A DNA stretch of 36,299 nt. Source: JAYEIA01 sp964472505 (GTDB taxonomy: Bacteria; Bacteroidota; Bacteroidia; Bacteroidales; JAADGE01). Position numbers and translations under genes: made by a program. Shown here piece by piece: positions 1 through 8,800 of this stretch; the stretch's first letter is position 1, and every line of letters starts with the position of its first letter. The notes below the pieces were generated by a model that saw nothing but the letters and a program-made list of their open reading frames with translations, searched no databases and was not told the origin of the DNA. The stretch covers positions 1-36,299 of the forward strand of contig CAYYQW010000039.1 of NCBI GenBank assembly GCA_964472505.1, read 5' to 3'.

Positions 1-2
1 AA

Positions 3-200
3 TCTCTGATTATTGAAGGCGGAGCAAAACTGATTAATTCAATATTGGAACGAAATTTATGGGACGAAGCCAGAGTATTTGTGGGCGACAATATGTTTAT
101 ATCGGGGGTGCAGGCTCCGCGCATAAAAAAATACCCGGAAAGCATAGAGCGCGGTACGCAGAGTAATTTGTATTTTTATTTTAACCGAAGTCAGATGTAA
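3..200 (+). CDS. ribD: Riboflavin biosynthesis protein RibD, C-terminal end (partial)
   Basis: The window opens inside this gene and shows only its last 65 codons, ending in TAA. The visible part matches the C-terminal reductase domain of RibD (RibD_C fold): a Gly-rich IIEGGAKLINS segment, which in the family contributes to NADPH/substrate binding, then an NLWDEARVF segment and a GVQAP segment typical of Bacteroidota RibD proteins. The enzyme deaminates and reduces the pyrimidine intermediate of riboflavin synthesis in the cytosol. The N-terminal deaminase domain lies outside the window. The stop codon falls inside a short direct repeat, so the last residues are encoded by repeat sequence. 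Confidence 0.82.
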   Translation, partial: SLIIEGGAKLINSILERNLWDEARVFVGDNMFISGVQAPRIKKYPESIERGTQSNLYFYFNRSQM

Positions 201-248
201 GATGTAAGTATTAATCAGATATAAGATGTGAGTATTAAGATGTAAGAC
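192..248. repeat. Short imperfect direct repeat over the ribD stop codon
   Basis: Two near-identical units of 23-24 bp (192-215 and 216-238) each read CAGATNTAAGATGTRAGTAT followed by TAA, and a partial third unit (GATGTAAGAC) follows. The first unit contains the ribD stop codon. This looks like slippage-type duplication. Confidence 0.7.
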
Positions 249-551
249 AATTTTGCAATCGGGCTGCATGTAGGGGAGTTTGCAGCTTTTTGTTGTATTC
301 ATGCGCCTAATATATTTATTGAATTAGGCATATGAGTAATATCAAAATTAAAATTACAGCATGTCGTTAAATATGTCGTTCCCCCTTAGAAAATGCTTGT
401 TCCGATTATTTCGGAAGGGGACAGGGGGATTGATTGATGCAAAAATGTAAGTAAAATCAGATTTAGTAGCTTGCATTTTGATATTTCTAATTATTGCAGC
501 TTTTGTAACACCTGCATATCAATAAGTTACCTGTATTAGTAAAGTGCCTAA
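249..551. other. Gene-free spacer with a nested hairpin
   Basis: No credible gene is seen between ribD and the convergent DUF4143 gene. At 380-429 there is a nested inverted repeat: an outer TCCCCC/GGGGGA pair (380-385 and 424-429) around an inner TTCCGA/TCGGAA stem (400-405 and 411-416). It has no T-run and may be a dispersed intergenic repeat. The rest is AT-rich without structure that I can identify. Confidence 0.5.
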
Positions 552-1745
552 TTAATATAAAAAGCCAAACAACCACAAGGGAATTTTGTTCTCAAATCCA
601 ATCTCAATATCATCGGCAACTACATAAGAATCGGGCAAGTCTGCTATCTGTTTAAAGCCCTTATTTTTACCCCCGATTTCAAAGGTATATTTTCGGTCAA
701 GCAAAAAATCGCCGCGTCCGGGAATCTGAATTTCGTGCTTATACATAAGCTGATTTACAAAAAAACTTTCTCGCAAACTGCCTTTGTTTTCAATGGTTTC
801 TTTAAACAGAAAAATTAAATTGGGATGATGCAGATACACTTTTTCGGGCTTTGCCAAAGCACTGACATTTTTGCCCGCCGGAAAAATGATAGTGATAATT
901 TTTGCCCGATGCAAATAGCGTAAATAATGAATAATGGTTTTCCATGACACCCCCACTGAACCGGCCAAATTAGATATATTGGGTTTAAAAGGAATATCAT
1001 TGGCCAATAGGTTTATGAAACGCTTAATTTTGTCAATATATTCATAATCAATATTTAACAAATAGGGCATATCGTTCTCCACTATTTGGGTTAAAGTACC
1101 GGACAATTTCATTCCGTAATACGCTTTACTTTCAAGATAAAAAGGGTAATAACCGTATCTCAAATAATTTTCAAAAAACTCAAAAGGCTTTATTTTTTCC
1201 GTTAAATTTAGAGCAATCTCATAATGATTGTTTATAATTTCAGACAGCGAATATACCGGTAAGTTTTGCCCCGTTTCTATCTGCAAGAACTGACGAAATG
1301 ATAAGCCCTGCATATCAAACACCAAAGCGCGCCGGCTTAAATCAGCTTTTCCTTTGTAAATATCCAATATGGAAGAACCGGTAAAACATACTTTTAATTC
1401 GGGCAATCCGTCATAAATCGTTTTTAATTCTTCAGACCATTTAGGAAACTTATGTATTTCATCTAAAAACAAATGTTCTCCGCCTTGCTTTACAAACATC
1501 TCAGCCAATTCGTACAAAGAAGCGTAAGGGAAATTAATATCGCTCAGGCTAACATACAAGGCCTTTCTGCTGTATTTCCGTGTTTTTTTTATGTATTGCA
1601 AAAGCAAAGTTGTTTTGCCCACTCCGCGCGCGCCGGTAAGCCCTACCAATTGCTGTTTCCAAGGTATGGTATCAATTATTTCGTTTTGATAGCTACTCTT
1701 TAAACCCTTTATTCGCCTGACATGTTTTGTAAAAAGTGTTTCCAT
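552..1745 (-). CDS. AAA-family ATPase with C-terminal DUF4143 domain
   Basis: 397 residues. The N-terminal half is an AAA_14-type P-loop ATPase: Walker A GARGVGKT at about residues 38-45 and Walker B HLFLDEIHKF with Asp95-Glu96. The C-terminal part is DUF4143-like, with a winged-helix region after a segment LAGSVGVSW and a DFLL...FEIGGKNK tail that resembles the D...ExK pattern of PD-(D/E)XK nucleases. The cellular role of this family is not established. The longest frame would begin with TTG at 1763, but that codon overlaps the -7 box CAAATATA (TATATTTG on the minus strand), so the ATG at 1745 is chosen. It is monocistronic and convergent with ribD. A second, distantly related member lies at 10755. 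Confidence 0.85.
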   Translation of the reverse strand: METLFTKHVRRIKGLKSSYQNEIIDTIPWKQQLVGLTGARGVGKTTLLLQYIKKTRKYSRKALYVSLSDINFPYASLYELAEMFVKQGGEHLFLDEIHKFPKWSEELKTIYDGLPELKVCFTGSSILDIYKGKADLSRRALVFDMQGLSFRQFLQIETGQNLPVYSLSEIINNHYEIALNLTEKIKPFEFFENYLRYGYYPFYLESKAYYGMKLSGTLTQIVENDMPYLLNIDYEYIDKIKRFINLLANDIPFKPNISNLAGSVGVSWKTIIHYLRYLHRAKIITIIFPAGKNVSALAKPEKVYLHHPNLIFLFKETIENKGSLRESFFVNQLMYKHEIQIPGRGDFLLDRKYTFEIGGKNKGFKQIADLPDSYVVADDIEIGFENKIPLWLFGFLY

Positions 1746-1760
1746 ATTTACTGTTTGTGG

Positions 1761-1768
1761 CAAATATA
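1761..1768 (-). promoter_or_regulatory. -7 box of the DUF4143 ATPase promoter
   Basis: TATATTTG on the minus strand fits the Bacteroidota TAnnTTTG consensus and lies about 15 nt before the chosen ATG. No clear -33 TTTG is visible at the expected distance. Confidence 0.55.
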
Positions 1769-1815
1769 CAAAATAATAATTGATTTTATAATCTCCGGGT
1801 AATAATATTTTTATT

Positions 1816-1839
1816 TTTTATAACTTACAGGTTATAAAA
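1816..1839. repeat. AT-rich inverted repeat between DUF4143 and DUF58 genes
   Basis: TTTTATAAC and GTTATAAAA form perfect 9-bp arms around a 6-nt loop. It lies between the DUF58 stop and the DUF4143 promoter. It could be a weak terminator for the DUF58 transcript or an upstream operator; the sequence does not decide. Confidence 0.5.
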
Positions 1840-1863
1840 TTGAGCGGTTTTTATTACTTATAA

Positions 1864-2787
1864 TTAATAAAGTTTGGAACGTTTGATTAGATAAGGCAGA
1901 AGTATGGTTTTGAAATCGGAATTAACATCGGCGGTTATTACATCAATTTTGTTCTGTCCGGCACGCAGGTTTATTTGCTTATAGAAGTCTTTGGTATTCT
2001 TCAAAAAATTGTTTCTTATCTCATTCGGATTTAACTTTAAAGTTTCTCCGGTTTCCAAATCCACAAATTTATAGGGACGGTTTTGATAGTCAAATTCTTT
2101 TTCATGTTTGTGGTCGGTTACATGAAAAACTACTACTTCATGTTTTCGGTGGCGCATATGCCTGAGTGCCTCAAAAAGCTCATCGGTATTCTCTTTGGTA
2201 AACATATCGCTAAACAAAATGATAAGCGAACGTTTATGTACTTTTTCGGCCAAATAATGCAGGATTTCGGAAGTTTTAGTTTCTTTGTTTAAAGGCGGTT
2301 TTTCAACATTGAGCATTTCAGAAAGCTTGCTGAGCAAAAAATTAATGTGTACCGAAGACATTTTGGCTTCACTCTGCCATTCCACTTCATCGGAAAAAAG
2401 AGTTAAGGCGGAAGCATCGCGTTGTTTTTGGAATAAATAGATTAAAGCAGCAGCTGAAATTACGGAAAAATCCAGTTTGCTTTGAAGTAATTTATCATTG
2501 TACGGAAAATACATGGACGAAGAAACATCAATAAAGATATGGCAGCGCAGATTGGTTTCTTCCTCATATTTTTTTACAAACAGCTTATCGGTTCGTCCAA
2601 AAAGTTTCCAGTCAATATTTTTTATGGATTCGCCGGCATTATAAGCTCGGTGCTCGGCAAACTCTACGGAAAAACCGTGAAAGGGGCTTTTATGCAAGCC
2701 GGTTATAAAACCTTCGGCCACATATTTTGCCAGAAAGTTAAGCGATTTAAGCTGTTTAAGCTCATTGATATCTTTTAAATTTTTCAT
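1864..2787 (-). CDS. DUF58 domain protein (vWA-like)
   Basis: 307 residues. The N-terminus carries the DUF58 signature: a SPFHGFSVEFAEHRAY segment near residues 34-49, IDWK near 58-61, GRTDKLFVKKYEEE near 64-77. Then comes a von Willebrand A-like core with a metal-site motif DVSSS at 87-91. Family members are normally encoded next to a MoxR AAA ATPase and membrane-bound BatA/BatB-type vWA proteins, where they are thought to take part in a chaperone-like or stress-related complex. Here no moxR gene is adjacent: the neighbours are thioredoxin (upstream) and the DUF4143 ATPase (downstream). No membrane segment or signal peptide is seen, so it is probably cytosolic. Confidence 0.88.
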   Translation of the reverse strand: MKNLKDINELKQLKSLNFLAKYVAEGFITGLHKSPFHGFSVEFAEHRAYNAGESIKNIDWKLFGRTDKLFVKKYEEETNLRCHIFIDVSSSMYFPYNDKLLQSKLDFSVISAAALIYLFQKQRDASALTLFSDEVEWQSEAKMSSVHINFLLSKLSEMLNVEKPPLNKETKTSEILHYLAEKVHKRSLIILFSDMFTKENTDELFEALRHMRHRKHEVVVFHVTDHKHEKEFDYQNRPYKFVDLETGETLKLNPNEIRNNFLKNTKDFYKQINLRAGQNKIDVITADVNSDFKTILLPYLIKRSKLY

Positions 2788-2885
2788 CGACCTGTATATT
2801 TATAAATTCATAAAAGCATTTCACCAAGCGCATTATTAGCTTAAAATTGCTTTCAGATTACCAAAGCAACTAAAAATTTCTTTAA

Positions 2886-2921
2886 ATTAAAAAAGCTCGG
2901 TAAAAATATTCCACCGAGCTT
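2886..2921 (-). terminator. Terminator of trxA
   Basis: On the minus strand, AAGCTCGGT and ACCGAGCTT form a perfect 9-bp stem (2893-2901 and 2913-2921) followed by a T-run. It lies about 20 nt after the trxA stop. Confidence 0.85.
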
Positions 2922-2942
2922 CCGTTTGATTGAGTTCGTTTT

Positions 2943-3260
2943 CTAAAGAATAGCATCCAATTTTTGAGCGAATACTTTTTTGGGTACGGCTCCTACTTGT
3001 TTGTCAACCACTTCGCCGTCTTTAATGAAAAGTACGGTAGGAATATTTCTTACTCCGTATTTGGCTGACGTTTGCGGGTTGCTGTCCACGTCTAATTTAG
3101 TCATTTTAGCGCGTCCTTCGTACTCTTTTTCGAGTTCCTCTATAATGGGGTGAATCATACGGCAGGGACCGCACCATTCTGCCCAGAGGTCAACAAGAAC
3201 GGGTACATCGGATTTTATTACTTCCTGTTCAAAATTACTGTCGGTTACATCTATTGGCAT
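2943..3260 (-). CDS. trxA: Thioredoxin
   Basis: 105 residues, the usual length for a single-domain cytosolic thioredoxin. It has the active site WCGPC near residues 29-33, the preceding DLWAEW strand, the cis-proline motif IPTVLFI near 74-80 and no signal peptide. It reduces protein disulfides with electrons from thioredoxin reductase, which is not in the window. It has its own promoter in the dnaE-trxA gap and its own terminator, so it is likely transcribed alone. Confidence 0.97.
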   Translation of the reverse strand: MPIDVTDSNFEQEVIKSDVPVLVDLWAEWCGPCRMIHPIIEELEKEYEGRAKMTKLDVDSNPQTSAKYGVRNIPTVLFIKDGEVVDKQVGAVPKKVFAQKLDAIL

Positions 3261-3296
3261 AGTATATATTTTAAATTAATAAATTCAATATCACTG

Positions 3297-3304
3297 CAAA
3301 AATA
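3297..3304 (-). promoter_or_regulatory. -7 box of the trxA promoter
   Basis: TATTTTTG on the minus strand, 36 nt before the ATG, matches TAnnTTTG. It sits at one arm of an AT-rich inverted repeat (AAAATAAC/GTTATTTT, about 3298-3338) that may also end the dnaE transcript. Confidence 0.5.
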
Positions 3305-3343
3305 ACAAAATATTACGAAAAGCATATATGTTATTTTTTGAAT

Positions 3344-6300
3344 CTATGAAATTTTATATTGCATGTACGGCTTTTCTTTTAAATAATTCACAAAAGATTG
3401 GTTTAAATTCACCTTTTTGCTTCGTGAATGCATTTTTATCCAAACTTTAGTTTCCGGGTCAAAAACCAAGAAATTCAAACCGGCCGTTCCGTTATTTTGT
3501 TTCACAAAATCCGTAAATTCTTTTATGAGTTCATCGGAAATTTTTTCTATGGGAAGTTTTACCGTTATATCTTTCAGCATGTTTTCTTTTACATCAGTCA
3601 ACATCTCTATGGAGCTAATCTTATATTCTAAATCATTGTCAGGCCTGTCGAAACGATGGCCTACTTTGCCTCGAACAAATATTTGATAGCCTTTGGTAAG
3701 ATAATTCTTAAGGTTCAAATAATCTTTTCCAAACAGGAACACTCTAAAATTTCCCGTAAAATCCTCATAGTCAAATGTACCGTATGGTTTGCCGGTTTTG
3801 GTGGTTGCGTGGCGTGCCGCCGTTATAATGCCGGCGGTTTTTATTTCCTGTCCTTTAAAAGCATCCAAGCCGGATGAGAGTTTGGATAAGGGCGTACAAA
3901 CTTGGTCTATCTCAAGCCGGTATTTATCCAAGGGGTGCTCAGACAAATAAATGCCAATGACTTCTTTTTCTTTGTTTAAACGCTCAAGCAGCTCCCAAGG
4001 CTCAGTATGGGGTGGTGTCGGCTTTTTAATTTCCACGGCTTCGCTTCCGCCGAATATGTTGTGCTGGCTTGCATCGCCTTCTCCCTGAAAACGACCTCCG
4101 TATTTGATAACTTCCTCAACATAAGTGGCTGTATTATCATTTTCTTTATAGAAATAGGCACTGCGCGGAATATTTGAAATATTATCAAAAGCCCCGGCCA
4201 TAACTAAAGCTTCAACGGTTCGTTTATTAACGGTATTAAGGTTCACGCGTTCTACAAAATCATTGAAGTTTTTAAATTTACCGTTTTCTTTTCTTTCGGC
4301 AACAATGGCTTCAACAGCACCTTTTCCTACTCCCTTAATGGCTCCGAGTCCAAAACGAATGGCATCATTTTCGTTGACCACAAAGTCATAAAAACTCTCA
4401 TTTACATCCGGCCCGAGGATTTCTAAGCCCATGCGCCGGATTTCTTCCATAAATATTGTTACCTTAGTGATTTCGGATAAATTCCGACTTAAAACCGCGG
4501 CCATATATTCGGCCGGATAATGCGCTTTAAGATAAGCCGTCTGATAGGCCAGATAAGCATAACAAACCGAATGCGAACGGTTAAAGGCATATTGAGCAAA
4601 TTTCTCCCAATCGTGCCAAATCTTTTCAGCCGTTTTCCTTTCATAACCGTTTTTATCGCAGCCTTCGTAAAATTTTTCGCGAAGCTCATTCATCATCGAA
4701 ATGATTTTCTTTCCCATGGCTTTTCGCAGCGAGTCGGCTTGGCCTTTAGTGAAGCCGGCAAGTTTTTGGGAAAGCAACATCACTTGCTCCTGATAAACGG
4801 TAATACCGTAAGTGGTTTGAAGAATTTCCTCCATTTCCGGCAAATCATACTCAATTTTTTCTTTGCCGTGCTTTCTTCTGATAAAAGAATCAATATAATC
4901 CATGGGCCCCGGACGATAAAGGGCATTCATGGCAATTAAGTCCTCAAAGTGACTTGGTTTCAAGTTTCGAAGATGCTTTTTCATTCCGTCCGACTCAAAT
5001 TGAAACAAGCCTGTGGTTTCGCCTCTTGAGAAAAGCTCAAAAACTTTATTATCTTCCAGATTAACGTGCTCAATATCAATTTCCACTCCTTTGGAATGCT
5101 CAATTTTCTCAACGGCTTCTTTAATGATGGAAAGCGTTTTGAGGCCCAAAAAGTCCATTTTAAGCAAACCAATATCTTCTACCTGACTGCCCTCGTATTG
5201 AGTAACCAAAAGGTCGGCCTCTTTACTGGTACAAACGGGCACATGCTCGGTTAAATCGTCGCGGCTGATAATAATACCGCAGGCATGTACGCCGGTTTGC
5301 CTTACGGAGCCTTCCAACTGTCGGGCAAAATCCAAAACCTGCCCTCTGTTGTCGGCAGCTTCATAGGCTTTCTTTAAATCCTCAACTTCATCATAAGCCT
5401 GGGATAAATTCTTTACTCTGTCGGGTACCAATTTGGCCATGCGATCGGCTTCGCTGAGAGGCAACTCCAGAACTCTTGCAACATCTCTTATGGAAGATTT
5501 GGAGGCCATGGTTCCGTAGGTAATAATATTGGCAACTCTATTCTCACCGTACTTATCCACTACCCACTTCAGAATTTTTTCTCTTCCGTCATCATCGAAG
5601 TCTATATCAATATCGGGCATTGAAATACGGTCGGGATTAAGGAAACGCTCAAAGAGCAGACCGTACTTTATCGGGTCGATATCGGTAATGGTAAGCACAT
5701 AGGCAACGGCCGATCCCGCAGCAGAACCGCGTCCGGGACCCACGACCACACCCATTTCGCGTGCAGCTTTTATAAAATCCCAAACAATCAAAAAATATCC
5801 GGGAAATCCCATCCCAATAATGGTATCCAGCTCAAAATTCAGCCGTTCTTCAATTTCGGTAGTTATTTCGCCCCAGCGCATTTTTGCACCTTCAAAAACA
5901 ATATGTCGCAGATAATCGGCTTCATTGTCAAAACCTTCAGGAAGCTCAAAAGCCGGCATAATGGGTTTTCGTTCCAGCTCAAAATCTTCAATTTTAGCAA
6001 CAATTTCCTGTGTGTTGCTTATGGCTTCGGGAATATCGGCAAAAATTTCGGCCATTTCTTCGGGCGACTTTAGATACTCCTCGCCCGAATAGCTCATTTG
6101 TGTGTTATCACTAAGTGTTTTCCCGGTGCTCAGCAATACTAAAATATTGTGTGCATCAGCATCTTCTTCGCGCAAAAAATGCACATCATTCGTGGCAATC
6201 ACTTTGATGTCCAGTTTTTTAGCTATATCGAGAATGGCGGTGTTTACTTCTTTCTGTTTTAAGAATGTCTCTGTATTTCTATCCGGATTGTTCGTTTTAT

Positions 6301-6829
6301 GGCGCTGCATTTCCAAATAAAAATCATCGCCGAAAACGTCTTTGTACTCGGCAGCAATTTTCTCGGCAGCTTCCAAATTACCTTTTAAAATAGCCTGCGG
6401 AACCGGACCGCCCAAACAAGCGGTGGAAACAATTAATCCTTCGGAATGTTCAAATAAAAGTTCTTTGTCGATTCTCGGTGTATAGTAGTAGCCTTCGGTA
6501 AAACCGGCAGAAACTAATTTCATTAGGTTTTTGTAACCGGTTTGGTTTTTTGCTAAGAGTATAATATGCTCGCCTCTGCCGTCCTCTTTTTCGGTTTTGT
6601 TGTGTCTGCCCCTACGCGCCAAATAAGCTTCGCAACCAATAATGGGTTTAATGTCATTCTTTCGGGCTTGTTTGTGAAAATCTTTCACTCCGTACATATT
6701 TCCGTGGTCGGTAATAGCCACCGAATCCATTCCCAGCTCTTTTACACGGCTCATGAGTTTAGAAATTTCATTGGCGCCGTCGAGAACCGAAAATTGTGTA
6801 TGCAGATGCAAATGCGTAAATTGACTCAT
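3344..6829 (-). CDS. dnaE: DNA polymerase III alpha subunit
   Basis: 1161 residues, close to the family's usual length of about 1160. The N-terminal PHP domain is visible from THLHLHTQFSVLDG onward. The catalytic palm carries PDIDIDF near residues 403-410, with the acidic residues that bind metal. This is followed by the finger region, helix-hairpin-helix segments (KGVGKGAVEAI), and an OB-fold near residues 985-1060. This is the replicative polymerase that copies chromosomal DNA in complex with the beta clamp and clamp loader. The C-terminus is short after the OB fold, as in other Bacteroidota DnaE proteins. The ATG at 6829 follows a TAACTTTG box by about 80 nt. Confidence 0.98.
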   Translation of the reverse strand: MSQFTHLHLHTQFSVLDGANEISKLMSRVKELGMDSVAITDHGNMYGVKDFHKQARKNDIKPIIGCEAYLARRGRHNKTEKEDGRGEHIILLAKNQTGYKNLMKLVSAGFTEGYYYTPRIDKELLFEHSEGLIVSTACLGGPVPQAILKGNLEAAEKIAAEYKDVFGDDFYLEMQRHKTNNPDRNTETFLKQKEVNTAILDIAKKLDIKVIATNDVHFLREEDADAHNILVLLSTGKTLSDNTQMSYSGEEYLKSPEEMAEIFADIPEAISNTQEIVAKIEDFELERKPIMPAFELPEGFDNEADYLRHIVFEGAKMRWGEITTEIEERLNFELDTIIGMGFPGYFLIVWDFIKAAREMGVVVGPGRGSAAGSAVAYVLTITDIDPIKYGLLFERFLNPDRISMPDIDIDFDDDGREKILKWVVDKYGENRVANIITYGTMASKSSIRDVARVLELPLSEADRMAKLVPDRVKNLSQAYDEVEDLKKAYEAADNRGQVLDFARQLEGSVRQTGVHACGIIISRDDLTEHVPVCTSKEADLLVTQYEGSQVEDIGLLKMDFLGLKTLSIIKEAVEKIEHSKGVEIDIEHVNLEDNKVFELFSRGETTGLFQFESDGMKKHLRNLKPSHFEDLIAMNALYRPGPMDYIDSFIRRKHGKEKIEYDLPEMEEILQTTYGITVYQEQVMLLSQKLAGFTKGQADSLRKAMGKKIISMMNELREKFYEGCDKNGYERKTAEKIWHDWEKFAQYAFNRSHSVCYAYLAYQTAYLKAHYPAEYMAAVLSRNLSEITKVTIFMEEIRRMGLEILGPDVNESFYDFVVNENDAIRFGLGAIKGVGKGAVEAIVAERKENGKFKNFNDFVERVNLNTVNKRTVEALVMAGAFDNISNIPRSAYFYKENDNTATYVEEVIKYGGRFQGEGDASQHNIFGGSEAVEIKKPTPPHTEPWELLERLNKEKEVIGIYLSEHPLDKYRLEIDQVCTPLSKLSSGLDAFKGQEIKTAGIITAARHATTKTGKPYGTFDYEDFTGNFRVFLFGKDYLNLKNYLTKGYQIFVRGKVGHRFDRPDNDLEYKISSIEMLTDVKENMLKDITVKLPIEKISDELIKEFTDFVKQNNGTAGLNFLVFDPETKVWIKMHSRSKKVNLNQSFVNYLKEKPYMQYKIS

Positions 6830-6908
6830 TTCGTAATTGAATTTTTCTTTGTGATTTAAATAATTTTGTAATGCGAACTTTACTGATTTAGGGGTATTTT
6901 CGCATGAG

Positions 6909-6916
6909 CAAAGTTA
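6909..6916 (-). promoter_or_regulatory. -7 box of the dnaE promoter
   Basis: TAACTTTG on the minus strand is a full match to TAnnTTTG, about 80 nt before the dnaE start. A TTG at roughly -33 distance (about 22-23 nt further upstream) supports it. Confidence 0.6.
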
Positions 6917-7147
6917 GTAAATCTTAGCTTTTTTTTGTGCAATGTTTAAAAATTGATGAAAATTGAGATAGTTCAATGTGAGTAAAGTTTTTGTTACTCT
7001 GAATTTGCATTTCATCATAAAAAATCTAAGAAAAAAACGTAAGAACAAGCACGAATATTTGATTGTAATAAGTGTATTTGAGAAGGTTTGTCTTTTGCTT
7101 TTCGTTAAGCTTTGAATATTTAGGTTTTAGTTCCTGAAACATGTACC
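6917..7147. other. Gene-free AT-rich spacer before the hairpin tract
   Basis: No reading frame with recognisable content is seen between the dnaE promoter and the start of the repeat tract. The base composition changes sharply, from AT-rich to balanced, where the repeats begin near 7148. Confidence 0.5.
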
Positions 7148-7185
7148 CGGGTGACAGCTCTTTTTCCCTTCGCAAACACTCCACC

Positions 7186-7276
7186 GTCATGCTGAACTCG
7201 TTTCAGCATCTCCAACCATTCAGGTTTGTACTACCTTACATTTGGGTAGGAGATCCTGAAACGAGTTCAGGATGAC
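7186..7276. repeat. H1-H2 cruciform unit 1
   Basis: H1 stem arms 7190-7196 and 7202-7208; H2 stem arms 7253-7260 and 7266-7273. The outer ends TCTCC and GGAGA also pair. This copy is the most diverged in its linker (CTACCTTACA instead of CTGCGTTGCA). Confidence 0.85.
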
Positions 7277-7620
7277 AACGCATATAACATGGCAGCAATA
7301 ATTAAACCGTTGTGCTGAACCGACAGCTCTTTTTCTTCGCCAACAACTCCACCCATCATGCTGAACCGACAGCTCTTTTCCTCCGCCAACAACTTCACCG
7401 TCATGCTGAAACCCAGCCGGAGTAACAGCTCTTTTCCCTTCGCAAACACTCCGCCGTCATGCTGAACTGGTTTCAGCATCCCCAACCATTCAGGTTTGTA
7501 CTGCGTTGCATTTGGGTAGGGGATCCTGAAACAAGTTCAGGATGACAATCATGTAGCGGGCGAAAAAAGCAAAGCACGAAACAAGTTCAGGATGACAAGC
7601 ATGTAGCGGGCGGGAAAAGC
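7275..7620. repeat. Long direct repeat, copy A (left of the GIY-YIG gene)
   Basis: Begins with ACAACGCATATAACATGG and runs through unit 2. It matches copy B (8031-8370) over about 340 nt with only a handful of differences: one base in the CTCTTT[T/G]CCCTTC spacer and about three bases in the H1 loop. Shorter related copies begin at 8401 and 8721. Confidence 0.88.
7455..7546. repeat. H1-H2 cruciform unit 2
   Basis: H1 with an ACTGGT loop region, linker with CTGCGTTGCA, H2 with an ACAAG loop. It is nearly identical to units 3 and 4. Confidence 0.85.
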
Positions 7621-7677
7621 AGAGCACAGAGCGAGTTTAGGATGATAAGCATTTTACGGGATGTGAAAAAGCAGAAC

Positions 7678-7968
7678 CTAATGCTCCCAATCGGAAGCCA
7701 AATCAAGTAAATCCGGATTTTGCTCTTTTATCAAATTCCATTTCCATTCTCTGTGCCAATTCTTTAACTGCTTTTCTCTTTTAATCGCATTTTCCATGCC
7801 TTGCATCCGCTCATAATACAATAATTTTGTCAAGTTGTATCTCGAAGTAAATCCGGAACCCTTACCTGCTTTATGCTCTGCCACTCTTCGTTCAAGGTTT
7901 GAAGTAAGGCCGATATATAAAGTTGTTTTAGTCTTATTACTCATTATGTAAACGTAGCTTTGCTTCAT
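7678..7968 (-). CDS. Single-domain GIY-YIG endonuclease inside the hairpin tract
   Basis: 96 residues, almost entirely one GIY-YIG domain of the short UvrC-N-like/UPF0213 type. It shows YVYIMSN (residues 5-11), TLYIGLTSNLERRVAEHK (17-33) with the YIG and the catalytic Arg, GFTSRYNLTKLLYYE (39-53), and ENAIKREKQLKNW (59-71) with the metal-binding Glu. Such enzymes cut DNA with a single metal ion; the biological role of these small stand-alone members is mostly unknown. The gene is bounded directly by tract sequence: an H2 hairpin about 45-65 nt before its ATG and a decayed H2-like copy (7638-7660) about 20 nt after its stop. No promoter box is evident. It is intact. Confidence 0.92.
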   Translation of the reverse strand: MKQSYVYIMSNKTKTTLYIGLTSNLERRVAEHKAGKGSGFTSRYNLTKLLYYERMQGMENAIKREKQLKNWHREWKWNLIKEQNPDLLDLASDWEH

Positions 7969-8030
7969 GTTTTTCGTCTTTTTTACTATTCTGTTTGCGT
8001 GTTCCCGAATCCTGAAACGAGTTCAGGAAG

Positions 8031-8370
8031 ACAACGCATATAACATGGCAGCAATAATTAAACCGTTGTGCTGAACCGACAGCTCTTTTTCTTCGCCAAC
8101 AACTCCACCCATCATGCTGAACCGACAGCTCTTTTCCTCCGCCAACAACTTCACCGTCATGCTGAAACCCAGCCGGAGTAACAGCTCTTTGCCCTTCGCA
8201 AACACTCCGCCGTCATGCTGAATTCATTTCAGCATCCCCAACCATTCAGGTTTGTACTGCGTTGCATTTGGGTAGGGGATCCTGAAACAAGTTCAGGATG
8301 ACAATCATGTAGCGGGCGAAAAAAGCAAAGCACGAAACAAGTTCAGGATGACAAGCATGTAGCGGGCGAA
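8031..8370. repeat. Long direct repeat, copy B (right of the GIY-YIG gene)
   Basis: Near-identical to copy A, and offset by 756 nt because the GIY-YIG gene lies between them. Copies C (8401-8700) and D (8721 onward, truncated) follow at offsets of 370 and 320 nt, giving a tandem array. Confidence 0.88.
8211..8303. repeat. H1-H2 cruciform unit 3
   Basis: Same as unit 2, except that the H1 loop reads AATTCATTT rather than AACTGGTTT; the stem is kept while the loop differs. Confidence 0.85.
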
Positions 8371-8580
8371 AAAAGCAAAGCACGAAACGAGTTCAGGATG
8401 ACAACGCATATAACATGGCAGCAATAATTAAACCGTTGTGCTGAACCGACAGCTCTTTTTCTTCGCCAACAACTCCACCAGTCATGCTGAACCGACAGCT
8501 CTTTTTCTTCGCCAACAACTCCACCGTCATCCTGAAACCCAGCCGGAGTAACAGCTCTTTTCCCTTCGCAAACACTCCGC

Positions 8581-8672
8581 CGTCATGCTGAACTGGTTTC
8601 AGCATCCCCAACCATTCAGGTTTGTACTGCGTTGCATTTGGGTAGGGGATCCTGAAACAAGTTCAGGATGAC
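8581..8672. repeat. H1-H2 cruciform unit 4
   Basis: Essentially identical to unit 2 across H1, linker and H2. Confidence 0.85.
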
Positions 8673-8800
8673 AATCATGTAGCGGGCGAAAAAAGCAAAG
8701 CACGAAACGAGTTCAGGATGACAACGCATATAACATGGCAGCAATAATTAAACCGTTGTGCTGAACCGACAGCTCTTTTTCTTCGCCAACAACTCCACCA

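Noticed and set aside
57..302. 81-codon minus-strand frame over the ribD end
   Set aside because: It overlaps the ribD C-terminus and the short direct repeats; composition is repeat-derived.
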